Assembly: GCA_039881045.1 (NCBI GenBank)
Contig: JAYWVB010000011.1
Location: 434,001-498,000, forward strand
DNA length: 64,000 nt
DNA from: Chaetomium olivaceum
Lineage: Eukaryota; Ascomycota; Sordariomycetes; Sordariales; Chaetomiaceae
Direction: 5' to 3'
Shown: positions 44,930 through 55,904 of the stretch, in pieces
How positions within the stretch are numbered: position 1 is the stretch's first letter
How the letters are laid out: each line of letters starts with the position of its first letter
Position numbers and translations under genes: made by a program
Notes under the pieces: generated by a model
The model's database searches: none
Seen by the model: only the letters and a program-made list of their open reading frames with translations
What the model was told of the DNA's origin: nothing

Positions 44930-45590
44930 TCAGCTCGCCAGATCCTCCCTACCATCCTGCCAGCTCGAGCAGTTGACACATCGTAAAGCCTTTTCACTAT
45001 GTCAGCCGCAATCATCCCAGCAAAGCGACCCGGGCTACAACTCACCTTCTCGTTGATGCGCTTCCGGCAGTACCTGCATTTGACCGTGTGCTTGATGATG
45101 GGGTCTTGCGAGAAGTACTGGTACAGCGCGGCCAGGCCGTACAGCGAGCACCCCACACCCATAAAGTTGAGAAGCCGGTTGAGGAAGAAGCTAACACCCA
45201 CCAGCTGTAAGCACATACCCAAAAACACACCAAGAAAAACAAAACAAAAAAAACACCCAAGACCACGACAACCAACCCAACCAGAAAGCAACGGAAATAA
45301 AACAAGGGACATGGACATACCCATAAGCCATGACAACAGCCCCGTCATCCTGCGCCTGCTTGAGCGTGTTGTACCCCCCTTCAGCCGGACGGTGCGGGCC
45401 GGCCTGCAGCACGGCAAACTTCTCCTCGAGGTTCTTGTTGAGCGGCAGCAGCACCGAGAGCGGCGGCAGCAAGATGTCGCTGACTAGGCTTGTGATGAGG
45501 GCGGCTGTTTGGGTGTCAGTCAGTTAATCCCGGACTTGGAGGGGGGAGGGTGGTTGTTGAAGAGGGGTGATCAGGGAGGGCCGGCGGGGA

Positions 45591-45623
<33 letters not shown>

Positions 45624-45845
45624 GTTGGTGGTGATGGATAAATGACGAATGACTGGTACTGTACAATGGGTGCTTGGATCGGGGGGCTTACTGAACATGG
45701 ACGCGAGGATCAGACCAAAGGCGATCTCGAGCACGTTGCCTTGGAAGGCAAAGTCGATGAAGCCATGGAGGACGCGGCGAGCTCGGCGGCGCCCTTCCTC
45801 GAGCAGGTCGTGCTCCTCGTCGGATTCGTCTGGGAGGCGCGGCAT
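44930..45845 (-). CDS. Large-conductance mechanosensitive channel, fungal MscL type
   Basis: Four exons (45845-45692, 45504-45321, 45190-45046, 44989-44930; introns 187, 130 and 56 nt) give exactly 180 residues. After a charged N-terminus comes the MscL pore helix signature FIDFAFQGNVLEIAFGLILA, with the polar-Gly pattern of TM1, then SLVSDILLPPLSVLLPLN. A periplasmic-like loop follows, then TM2 (NRLLNFMGVGCSLYGLAALY). The C-terminus differs from bacterial MscL: after FSQDPIIKHTVK it has CRYCRKRINEKALRCVNC, a CX2C-X10-CX2C motif that could bind zinc, then WQDGRE and the stop. The fourth exon splits this motif. In bacteria the channel opens under membrane tension to release osmolytes; the fungal role and membrane are uncertain. 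Confidence 0.85.
45593..45621. repeat. Homopolymer run of 29 G
   Basis: Twenty-nine consecutive G on the plus strand (C on the coding strand) lie within intron 1 of the MscL-type gene, about 70 bp from its donor. The flanks are also G-rich. The length is likely imprecise in any assembly. Confidence 0.85.
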
Positions 45846-46882
45846 TGTTTGTGGGTGGGGAGGAAATCGGGTGTGAGAGGTGAGAGGTGAGAGGTGAGAG
45901 GTGAGTGTCAGGTTACAAGGTACGCTATGTATGGTTTAAAGTATGTTCAAGGACTCAATTCCGGTATGCCATCCAGAGACGAACTAGAATTAAAACAATA
46001 GAAATGTCAGAGATGGGAGAGATGTTGGCCCGACACGGCAACCCGGTCGAGGAGGAGAGAGGCACAAGAGCGGCGGGAGCTGTCCCAAAAAGGGAATAGT
46101 TCGTGGTGTTTTGGGGTGCACTCCCGACGTCACCGCTTCCTTGGCAAACACAGAGACGCGGGGAGTCAGTGATCAGCACTGGCAGTTCTTCAAACTAGCG
46201 GCAGCTGCCGTTCGAACCAACACATGAACACCAGCTCACGCCAAGACAGACGATCACAACGACATCCCAGTTGCATAAACTACTCGTCCCTGTGGCGGGT
46301 TGGTCGTTGCAGTTCTTGCAGGCCCGACGAGTACACAGTAAACACACAACTCAAGATCAATGAGCAGTCTATTGTTTTCAACAGGGTATCCTGCATTACA
46401 GAGAACGAATGATGGTGGTACAAAAAGAAACCCAAGAAGCGCCGAAACTCCCTACTCCCAACGTCCCAGTTTATTGCCCATCCAAGAGACGAACAAGGCT
46501 GGGCTCATGCAATTCGAAGCGAGTGGTCTCGTACGTTGGGATGCCGGTAGCGACAGATGGGACCCGAGTGGCTTGACTACCGAGGTGAGTCGAAGGTAAG
46601 GAATGTCAGAAGGTAAAGATGAGTCGAGTGAGCGAGAAGTGGTGGGCGGCTAATGAAGCGAGAGTGAAAGAGAGAGCCGCGTAAAAGGAGTGACAGTTGT
46701 TGAAGTGACAGTTGGCGGAGTAACAGTTGGTGGAGTACCAGTTGTTGGAGTGACAGTTGTTGGAATGATAGTTGTTGGAATGTTGGAGTAATGACCGTTT
46801 CATCCAAAGAGAGACCGTTCTTTCAAAAGCGAGCGTCGGAGAAACAAAACGAACGTCAGGCATACCCGCCTACCTACTCCAC
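45846..46882. other. Intergenic region between MscL and SUR7 genes
   Basis: It holds the MscL promoter and the 3' flank of the SUR7-type gene. A GTGAGAG heptamer array (about five copies) lies at 45873-45906 near the MscL start, and a 15-bp minisatellite at 46689-46782. No gene is supported. Confidence 0.45.
46689..46782. repeat. Minisatellite, 15-bp unit AGTGACAGTTGTTGG
   Basis: About 6.3 imperfect tandem copies, with substitutions but constant 15-bp spacing, lie just downstream of the SUR7-type stop codon. The constant spacing in multiples of three leaves a frame open through it, but that frame has no other support. Confidence 0.85.
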
Positions 46883-48173
46883 CTACAACGGCTCGTCCCT
46901 CAACTCATCCCCCCTCTGGCCGCCATTGGTCGGCATCTGGGCGAACCCGTGCGAGTCCTCCATGCTGCTGGTCGAGTGGTTCTTGTCACCAAACTGTTGC
47001 TGCGGCTGCTGCTGCTGTTGGCCGCCGCCCATGCCACCATCCGCGTGGCGCGTCTTCAGCCAGTGGACAACCGCCAGCGCTAGCGCGACCGTCGCGAAGA
47101 ACACGGTGGCCCACAGCAAAAAGTACAGAGCCGGGCTGGTGGACGCTGACAGGCCGAACTTGTCGCCGTGCTTGTTGACGGCCTTCTTGATGCTCTCGGC
47201 GACGCCCGTGATGACGGCAGCGCAGATGAGGGACGTGAACCAGCCGAGCCCGAGACAGCCCATGGCGCCGAACATGGCAAACTTACGCATGCCCTGCATC
47301 GCGTACTCGAAGCCGACGACGGCGATGCAGCACAGGAAGCCCGCGACCAGCACCAGCACCGAGAAGAGCACGAAGAAGGCCATGGACGCGATCACCTTGG
47401 GGATCTTGTCGAACCCCTCCTGGATCTCCTCCACCAGTTCAAGATCGCTCAGCTTGAACTTGAACGGCCCCACCTTGAGCTCCTCGTCAAGCTTCTTGCT
47501 CAGGTCCGTCTGGCCGGTATAGAACTTCTTGGAGCACTTGTCGACCTCAGGCTTAGCATCCTTGTCGCTGAACAGCGGCTTGTACTCGCCCTCGCAGAGC
47601 ACGCCCATGTGGACCGAGTAGTACTCGCGGATACCGATCGCCTTGGCAATGCTGCCCATGGCCTTGATGATGGTCGGCGGTCAGCTGCACGGCCGACTCG
47701 GCGACTTCGGCGCCCTTGTTGCAGGCGCCCTCGACGCCGTCGCCCGCCGCGCCGCCGGCGTTGTCGATGGCGTCGTTGACCTCGTCGCCGCCGCCGAAGG
47801 CCCCGACCAACCCGCCGATCCCGTCGCCGACCTTGTCTGCCACGTCACTCACCGCCCCGCCGGCCTTGCCGCATCCCTCCTTGGCCTGCTCCGAGATGTC
47901 GGGCACCTTGATCAGGTTCTTGCCGAGCGTGGACATGTTGAACTGTGATATACCTGTTAATATCTTGCTGGCTTCTAATCAAGGACCAGTGGCTTTTTCT
48001 GGGGGAGAACGAACGTTGATGATGCTGACACCCTCCATGGTGTTGGACATGGAACCCGACGACAGGGCGATGGCCAAGAACAGAAACGCGAAAAACGAGC
48101 AGACGATGGGAGCAATCTTGAGGATCATGCCCGCCATATCACCGCCGCCGCCGCTATTTGGAACTCCCCTCAT
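46883..48173 (-). CDS. SUR7/PalI-family plasma-membrane protein (one frame break)
   Basis: Exons 48173-48015 and 47942-46883 (72-nt intron, GTTCGT donor) encode about 405 residues. TM1 (IAPIVCSFFAFLFLAIAL) is followed by a long extracellular segment with the family pattern REYYSVHMGVLCEGEYKP and a second Cys in VDKCSKKFYTG. Three closely spaced TM helices then occupy about residues 250-350, and a Gln/Gly-rich cytosolic tail ends the protein. The one-N-terminal-plus-three TM layout with a Cys-containing loop is that of SUR7/PalI proteins of cortical membrane domains and pH sensing. The frame shifts near 47672 (one extra G beside GATGATGG). Removing it joins two otherwise continuous parts. Confidence 0.8.
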
Positions 48174-49611
48174 GTTGGGAAGTGTGATAAGCAAAAGGGA
48201 AAAAAGGGAGTGACTAAATCAGATCAATGGGTCCAGCCCCTGACTTCTGATGCATGCAAAGGAGAGACTGAACGGAAAGACAAAAATGTCAACAAACAAA
48301 ACGACAACAAGGAGTGTATCAAAAAAGGAGAGTCAGCCACCAAGGGCAAGGCACTGTAAGGAGTGGAGAGGAAGCAAAGTCCTGTCTGCGAGATTGTCCC
48401 AAGGGATGGTGAGAGCAAGTAAGATGGTCTCCAAACCCCAGGTTGAACCGCCCCTATATATCCGATCTCTCGCACCTACCTCTCAGCTCACTGGCACACC
48501 ACCTCACCTGAACACCCAGCCAAAACCAAACAGACACCACACCCCCAAGCAATGGACGAAACGGAACTGGGCCAGACGGCGGCCGATAGGGGAGGTGGGG
48601 AGGGGGACATGTCTCGGGCCAGGGTGGTTTGCACCGCGTTCGGACGACCCGGCCGGGCTGGACCGGACCAGACCAGACCAGTTCAGACCGGTTCAGTTCC
48701 CCCCAGGAGTAACATAAACTAAGAAACTCAATAGGCGGTAGAGGAGATGGGTTCCGGAGTATGGAAAGCCCAAAGAGAAATCCGAGTATGCAAAGCCCCG
48801 TCCGTGGCCGCGTCGCTCTGGGTCTGAAGCGTAACGGGGACGCCGTCGACCGAGGATGCGGACACCATCTGACCCTGTTGTTGGCCGGGCATTTTTGGGA
48901 TTTGGGGGGATTGTGGAATTGGGGGATTTGGGGGCGGGGTGGGAAGGTGTTGCCGATGGTTTCGATGGGGTGGTCGGGAGATCCTTAGGTACCCAACTAA
49001 AACAGGGGTTATTAGGATGTCGTTAAACCATCTTCGGGGGGCTTTGCAGGGGAGGAATTGGATTGTGTTTGGTGTTGGTTTCCCCCAGACATGCGCCGTT
49101 GCGGCCCGTGGAGGGGGCGTTCATTGGCCAATGGCCGACCCAAGCAAGTTTTGGTGAGATAACTCGGAGTCTCGGCCGCTAAATTGTTTGTACGCGGGGT
49201 TGGCGGCCCGTTTCCGGCCTCGAAGCCAAACTAACTGCAAAGGTTGCCGAGTTTACGATCCGGTCGCCTACCCGGTCTGGGCCCCGATTCCCGGCCGCGC
49301 CCCGCTTTTTCCGGACTGCAGACCGGCCCGCGACCGGCTTTACAAACGAATTGGGCTCGAGGAAACAGGCTTGGTTTAGCGTTTCACGAACAAGACGGCG
49401 TGGGGTCCGGTGCATTGATTCTCATAAAACCGAAAGGTGCCGACCTATGCGATGTCGCTGTTTTTCAATCCGAACATCTTCGCTTTGTATGTATATACAA
49501 GTACTACCGCTCAACGCAACCCAGACACAGCTAAGTGACATATGGTATCAACTCATGACATTTGGCTCATAAAAATGCCCAGGTAAAAATATAAATTACG
49601 CTTAAAACCCC
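48174..49611. other. Intergenic region, SUR7 promoter side
   Basis: No gene supported. The region has polypurine/polypyrimidine patches and a short direct-repeat cluster of CCGGACCAGACCAGA type near 48655-48700. The part after 49500 is the 3' flank of the nitronate monooxygenase gene. Confidence 0.4.
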
Positions 49612-50906
49612 TTACAGCTTCGCCATGTAGGAGTTGCCCTTCTTGATGGCCGCAGCCGCGTCCGTGATAAACTCGTCGACGATCTCCTTGGCCGACTTCT
49701 TATCGTTGCAGACGGCGGCGCACTGGCCCATGAGGAAAGGCCGGAACTGGTCGAGCAGGTCATCGACATCAGCATCCTCGCCGTCGTTCATAAGACCGGA
49801 GGCCTTAATGGCGGGTGTCCTCCTCAGCCTCCCCCGACATAACCTTATCGAGGTCAGCCTCATATGGGAGCTTGCCCTGAGAGGTAAGCTCCTTGATTTC
49901 TTGCGCACGCTCCTCCTCCCAGTTCATGATATAAGGGTTCTTGCGCACGCGCAGCGGGCGGCCGGTGAAGATGAGAGTGCGGACGGTGTCGTCGAAGCTG
50001 GCGGTGCGGACGGCCTCCTTGTGCGATTCGGGGGCACCGGCCTCCTCGGAAAGAACGAAGCGAGTGCCGACCCAGACACCGCTGGCGCCCATCATCAGCG
50101 AAGCCGCCAGCAGCTGGCCGTTGTGGATACCGCCTGCGGCGAGAACCTGCACCGGCTTGCCGGTGAGGGGGGACTTGTGACCCTTGCAAGCCTCGACGAC
50201 GGAGGGGATCAGGATGGTGGTGGCGATGTCGCCGGTGTGGCCGCCGCCCTCGCCGCCCTGAGCGCAGATAATGTCGACACCTAGCTCGAGGCACTTCTTA
50301 ACGTGCTTGGGGTGGCCGATCATGTTCATGTAAACAATGCCGTTCTTGTGTAGCTTCTCGACGACGTGCTTCGGGGGAACGCCGACGGCCGAGACAAAGA
50401 GCTTGGCGCCTGACTCGATGATGATGTCGACGAGCTGGTCGAGCTTGCCCTTGGTGTAGTCGTAGCTGTGAGGGACAATTGGTCAACGGGGGTCACACAC
50501 TCCAGCGCAGAGAGTAAACCTACTTTGTCTTGCGGGCGTTGCCGCCAACCTGGGGAAGTAGGAGGTCGACACCGAATGGCGCGTTCTTGTCCTTAAGATG
50601 CGACTTGAGCTCATCGATCTGGTCCTTGAGCATCTCGGGGGTGTAGTTGATGCCACCCAGCACACCCATCCCGCCGGCGTTGGTGACGGCCGCAGCCAGC
50701 TTGGGCCCGGCCGCGACGTTCATGCCGGCGAGGAGGATGGGGTGGTTGATCTTGAAAAGATCGGTGAGATCGGTACGGATTTTCTCTGTGCGAAACCATC
50801 AAGTCAGCAATGCGAATGCGCGCCATTGTTCCATCTGCGACTGGCAGCAACGCCTGCCACATGGCAGAATGCAGGAACCCGAGGACTACTTACGAGGGGA
50901 AGCCAT
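49612..50906 (-). CDS. Nitronate monooxygenase / 2-nitropropane dioxygenase (one frame break)
   Basis: FMN-dependent TIM-barrel enzyme that oxidises alkyl nitronates. Exons are 50906-50894 (MASP), 50785-50524 and 50465-49612 (introns 108 and 58 nt), about 375 residues. Landmarks: LFKINHPILLAGMNVAAGPK, VTNAGGMGVLGGINYTPEML, QGGEGGGHTGDIATTILIPS and the flavin phosphate-binding AAGGIHNGQLLAASLMMGAS, then GVWVGTRFVLSEEAGAPESH. The frame shifts near 49813 (one extra base in a GGG run); correcting it joins EEDT to AIKASGLMNDGEDADVD and the conserved C-terminus. No signal peptide or peroxisomal C-terminal tripeptide is obvious, although the end is AKL preceded by Met (SYMAKL), and -AKL can act as a type 1 peroxisomal signal. 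Confidence 0.9.
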
Positions 50907-51764
50907 GGCGACGGTTGGTATGGAAAAAGAATGGTATCAAAAGTGAGAAACAGGAAAATCAGAGCCCAAAATAACGTAGCAGATGCGTTGGTTAAAGAGA
51001 GGTTTTTTCACTGGCAGGAAAGGAAAGCGCAAGAGGAAGACACCGCAAGAAGAAGCTGGGGAAGTTTCCGTCTTGAACCCCGGGACCTGGGCGCGTGCTG
51101 GGGGTTTGGAGTCTGCCAAGCCCGCCCTGCTTTGTGCCGAGGTTGCCCGCCATTGTGCGCTAAACCGGTTATGGGTCCGACCCGCGCATCTCAGCTGCCG
51201 GAAAGTGCGGAGGGGCAACGGAGCCGAGGCATTGGAGAGTCAAGTTGTGGAAGACTGGCGGCGTCTGGTCGGTAACTAACTCTTGACTTGGGCCGGGGCC
51301 GATGCAACCAAAGTATCACTGAATGAAATCTGGGGAAGTGGGCGCTCATAGTTACAGTCTGAACCTCTGTCTTTGACATTACAACAACATTGGGACGACC
51401 CTCGGCAAACATTGCCAGATTATGTGAACACAACCATCCCTTCTTCGTACCCGACCTTCACCACTCGCTTCTTTTTCCCGCCTACTGTCTCAACGATAGG
51501 TGGTCTGGTAGTTCGGACCGACCAGAGTGGGACTGTCAAGTCGGCGGTTGACCGCAAGAAGAGTCGAAAAGTCGGAAAGGTGAACCGTTGCAGAAACAAA
51601 AGATGACCTCATGCGCCAGTCGGCTATGCCAAACACCCAAGCCAGCGAGTTGACTTAAATCTGACCCTAACCCTAATTCTTCCAGTGGATCCTCCGAGCT
51701 CGCAGTCCGAAGTGAGGTTGGATTCTCACGTTAGTGATTCAATGATCGCAGGATTGCCCAGAAG
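50907..51764. promoter_or_regulatory. Divergent intergenic region with telomere-type motif
   Basis: The 858 bp between the nitronate monooxygenase start and the FOL1-type start. It contains CCCTAACCCTAA at about 51665-51676, roughly 90 bp before the folate-gene start codon. This is two units of the fungal telomeric repeat, also known as a telobox-like promoter element. No gene is supported within it. Confidence 0.45.
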
Positions 51765-53639
51765 ATGAAGCGCTTTACTGTTATCGCCTCGCGGTCATTG
51801 AAACCGCCACAAATATTACCGCCCGGTGTCCGCCATGTGTCTCACTATAATTGGGCTCGACGCGTAACGAGAATCCACAATAGATCATTTTCAGTCTCGA
51901 CACCGTCACTCGCCTTTAAAAAATACACCATCCCTCAAAACTTTCAAGTAGGATCAAAAATCGGTCTTCCGGCGAGAATGGCTGAAGCTCCGGAAGCCCC
52001 GCGCAAGCGGATCGCATACATCGCTCTGGGAAGCAACTTGGGCGATCGCATTGGCTGGATCGAGAAGGCGTGCAACGAGATGGACGCGAGGGGTATCAAG
52101 GTGAAGCGGACGAGCAGTTTATGGGAGACGGAACCCATGTACGTGCTAGACCAGGATAGATTTGTCAATGGCGCATGCGAGGTTCGTAGCTCTGGTTCCG
52201 GATTATCTGTGGTTGCGTGTAGCTAAGTGTAAGTCAGGTTGAAACGACGATGGAGCCACTGGAGCTCTTAGATGCATTACAAGATATCGAAAAGACGCTG
52301 GGTCGCAAGAAGGTCATCGACAAGGGCCCTCGGAATATCGACCTCGATATCCTCCTTTATGATAATCTTCAGGTCAACCACGAACGTCTCACTATCCCCC
52401 ACATCGGTATCCCTGAGCGCGAATTCGTTCTCCGACCACTCGCCGAGTAAGGCTCTTTGAACCCCCTCGCCTCTCACTAAACTAACAACATCTCATAGGC
52501 TCATTCCTGACAAGCCAATCGACCCGAACCGCCCCTGGCGGCTGATAGCCGACTACCTGGACGCGCTCCCGCCTTCCAAGACCCCGCTCACCACCATGAC
52601 GCCGCTCTCCTCACACCACCCGCCCATCCAGGCGCTCAACCCATCCCGCAAGACCCACGTCATGGCCATCCTCAACATGACGCCCGACTCCTTCTCCGAC
52701 GGTGGCCAGCATCTCCCTCTCCCAGCTGGCAGCAACAGCAGCAGCAGCAACAGTAGCGGCACCAACGGCACCACCGAGAGCACTGAAACCACCGAGAGCA
52801 ACACCACCACCACCACGGACCCCTCCACTGCGCTCCACCACACCATCACCACCCTCCTCGAAGCCGGCGCCTCCATGATCGACATCGGCGGCCAATCCAC
52901 CGCGCCCAACACCCCGGAAGTGCCCCTCGACGAAGAACTCGCCCGCGTCATCCCCGCCATCCAGCTCATTCGCTCCCGCTTCCCCACCACCACCACCACC
53001 ACCACCACCACCACCACCACGACGCCCTCCTCCTCCCCCTCCTCAAAACCCGTCCTCATCTCCGTCGACACGTACCGCGCGGCCGTCGCGCGCGCCGCCA
53101 TCGCCGCGGGCGCCGACATCGTCAACGACGTGTCCGGCGGGTCCATGGACGCGGCGATGCTGCCCACGGTGGCGGAGCTGGGCGCGACCGTCTGCCTGAT
53201 GCACATGCGCGGGACGCCGGCGACCATGTCGCGGCTGGCCGACTACCCGGCCTCGGAGGGCGGGCTGATCGGGGGCATCGCGCGGGAGCTGGTGCAGCGC
53301 GTCCAGGCGGCCGAAGAGGCCGGGGTGAGGAGGTGGCGGATTGTGTTGGATCCTGGGTTGGGGTTTGCCAAGGTGGGACGGCAGAATGTGGATGTGTTGA
53401 GGGGGCTGGAGGAGTTGAGGGCGTGGCCCGGTCTGCAGGGGCTGCCGTGGCTGGTTGGGTCGAGCAGGAAGAGTTTTATTGGGAGGGTGACCGGGGTGGT
53501 GATGCCGAGGGAGCGGATCTGGGGAACGGCGGCGACGGTGGCGGCGGCGGTGCAGGGGGGTGCGGATGTGGTGAGGGTGCATGATGTGCGGGAGATGGCG
53601 CAGGTGGTGGCGATGGCGGATGCAATCTGGAGGTATTAA
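51765..53639 (+). CDS. FOL1: Bifunctional HPPK-dihydropteroate synthase of folate synthesis
   Basis: Exons 51765-52181, 52238-52446 and 52499-53639 (introns 56 and 52 nt) give 588 residues. A basic, hydroxylated N-terminus (about 70 residues, with a second Met at 72) looks like a mitochondrial presequence. HPPK, which adds pyrophosphate to hydroxymethyl-dihydropterin, has ALGSNLGDR, SSLWETEPMYV and GPRNIDLDILLYDN. DHPS, the sulfonamide target that joins the pterin to p-aminobenzoate, has MAILNMTPDSFSDGG, MIDIGGQST, LDPGLGFAK and GSSRKSFIG. The N-terminal dihydroneopterin aldolase part of the yeast trifunctional Fol1 is absent. Two low-complexity inserts (Ser/Asn/Thr after FSDGGQHLP; poly-Thr before PVLISVDTYR) enlarge the DHPS part. 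Confidence 0.92.
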
Positions 53640-54308
53640 AGGGGAAGGGTGGGGGGGTTGTGTGTTGGGGGGTATTCAACATGTGGCATTGGGTGTACTT
53701 TTGTACAGGCATACATCTGGGGTTCAACATCATTCTGGGATGGCGCTATTTCGGTCTTTACGGGAAAAGTGGGAAGCATATATAGGGTGTTTCGTATTTG
53801 TTTACTATATAGGTCGGGAGGTAACTCCCATTCTCCGTTTAGCCAGCGTGATAGTGCTATGGGGTGACGCTCAACACATTGTCAGGGTAACCGCCTACTA
53901 CCTCTCAACGCTCCCCTTTACCTAGCCACCGTCAATTCGGATGTGGCCAAGGCCCTCCATATCAATATCCTACATTAAACACTTTCAGTATCTGATTAAG
54001 GCTCACATTCGTATGGTTCTTGGTCCGTGATTCACCGACTACACAAAGCTGGCACATGTTTCCTGTCCCTGACCGAGCAACGTTGGCCGTTCTATATTCG
54101 AGCCGGTGGGGCTTTGCCAGCCTAAATACAGGCACATTCATAAAGGCAAAGATGAGGGTAGGCAAGACAAGACAAATCGGACGTGACATGCCCTCGGTGT
54201 GTGGCTAGAGCTTGCCAGCGACGCCTGATACCTTGTGCCTGGTCGTCACATCAAAAAGGAACCACAATATTCAAAACCAAGAAAGGACCTTAGTTCTCAT
54301 CTAGATAT
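53640..54308. other. Convergent 3' flanks of FOL1 and the LRR-like gene
   Basis: 669 bp without a supported gene. It is less GC-rich than the flanking exons, as expected for 3' regions. Nothing else recognised. Confidence 0.45.
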
Positions 54309-55904
54309 CTATATCTCCCCCGGCCGCTTACACGTCTCAACGGTAAAGAACCGTCCCATCCCCGCCCTCCGCGTCCTCACATGCCGTTCCACCCGCCGCG
54401 CATAATCCACAAACTCCCAATACCGCGACTCCTCCGCCACGCCGGCATCCTCCCACAGCCGGTACCCAGGGTACATAACCAGCGTGGTAACCTTCCCCCA
54501 CGGCCCCGTCCAGTCCACCGTGTCGCCCTCGCCGGCCGTAGCCCACAGCGCGGGGAACCACGCGCCGCACCCCGTCAGGTCGAGGTACTCGAGCCCGTAC
54601 AGGCTCCGGCTGAGCCGGCGCAGAATCAGGATCTGCTCGACCCACTCGTCGTCTAGCGAGTGGCTGTAGGGTCCGGTTCCGCCGTACTGAATGGTACGGC
54701 CAGTCTGCGGCGACAACACCGTGGCCAGCTTCGCATTGGGCGTGAGCGTCGGCTCCGGCCAGAATGCCAAGCTCAGGTGTGTCAACCCGGGCAAGTGCGT
54801 CGCGAAAGCGAGTAGATGCCGCCAAGAGACGGTGTGCGAGGAGCCCGGGTTCAGCGCCAGCGAAAGGTGGGTGAGGTTGGGAAGAAGCGGTCGTGGGATG
54901 CTGGCCGAGAACTGCTCGGGCGTGTCCCAGGACTCCTGCGGGTCGACAGGCTCTGACGGTTGGGGGAAGAGAAAGTCGGACAGCTCGCGGAGTTTTAGAG
55001 GTCCCCCAATTGACCCAGATAAGTTGAGATAATGAAAGGAATCGTTCACTACGGCGGGGGCAAGGTCCGGATCCTCCTGATACTCCGGCACATCCGGCGG
55101 AGGGAGGAGAACAGCCTGCAAATCCCGCAGGGACACACCTTCGCGGGTGTAAGTGACTAGGTAGGCGATCAGGGCGACCCGGAGATGGGTCGGGAGCTCA
55201 TAAAGATGATACTGGCAGTACGTCTTCTGCCACTCCCAGTCGAGGATAAACCGACGCAGCACCATGTCAGTCAGACTCCCCCGTGCCGGCAAGTTCAACC
55301 CCGGCAACGGCCGCTGCTCATGGGTTTCCGCCGCGCCATATTCGATCGCCGAGCGCTGAAGAACATCCCCAGCCCGTTCGGCCCCAGACAGCCAGCTATG
55401 CGGCGGCGGCGGGCCTGCCGGAAGCCTCGCGCTCCCCCGGCCCACCCTGACAGGGAACCGCGGGCGGGGTGGCGGCGTCTCGGGGATCTGGAGGATCTGG
55501 CGGATAGCGGGCGGGACCGTGGGCCGGACCACATCCGGCGCGTGCTGCTGCTGTCCGCCGCCGCTCACGCCGGTGCGGCGGAGACCGGCGAGTAGCTCGT
55601 TGACTCCGCGGGTTTCGGATGCGTCATCTGCAACCGCCGTGTGTCAGCCCAACGCTTTCAGCATCATAGAGACACATCTAGAATGCCCGGAGAAAAAGAA
55701 AGACACGCCGCCCCCCCCTCTCGTGTCCCCCTCTCTACATAGGACAGCTCAAACGGCTGGGCGCACGAAGGGCACGGGTTGGTGCTGCGGGACACCGGGT
55801 GACGCACCATGGCGGTCGTTTCTGCGGGCGGCCGTGCTGCTGAGCAACGCGGGCGCGGTGGACTGCGGCTTGGAGTATCTGTTTACGTGTCTCTTTTTCG
55901 GCAT
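54309..55904 (-). CDS. Fungal LRR-like protein of unknown function
   Basis: The main exon, 55627-54309, follows a clear acceptor (GCTGAC...TTGCAG) and encodes 438 residues. It begins DDASETRGVNELLAGLRRTG, then has a Pro-rich part (PETPPPRPRF; PAGPPPPHSWL) and a helix-rich centre. LRR-like strands follow: SFHYLNLSG, LPNLTHLSLALNPGSS, LPGLTHLSLAFWPEP and YGLEYLDLTGCGAWFPALWA. A candidate first exon starts at 55904 (MPKKRHVNRYSKPQSTAPAL), but no donor of the right phase was found, so the join is unresolved. The family resembles conserved fungal proteins sometimes auto-labelled tafazzin. I see no acyltransferase HX4D motif here, so I do not use that name. No F-box is evident. Confidence 0.65.

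Noticed and set aside
54309..55627. Tafazzin annotation for the LRR-like gene
   Set aside because: I see no acyltransferase HX4D motif or membrane-associated acyltransferase pattern; the visible repeats are LRR-like strands.
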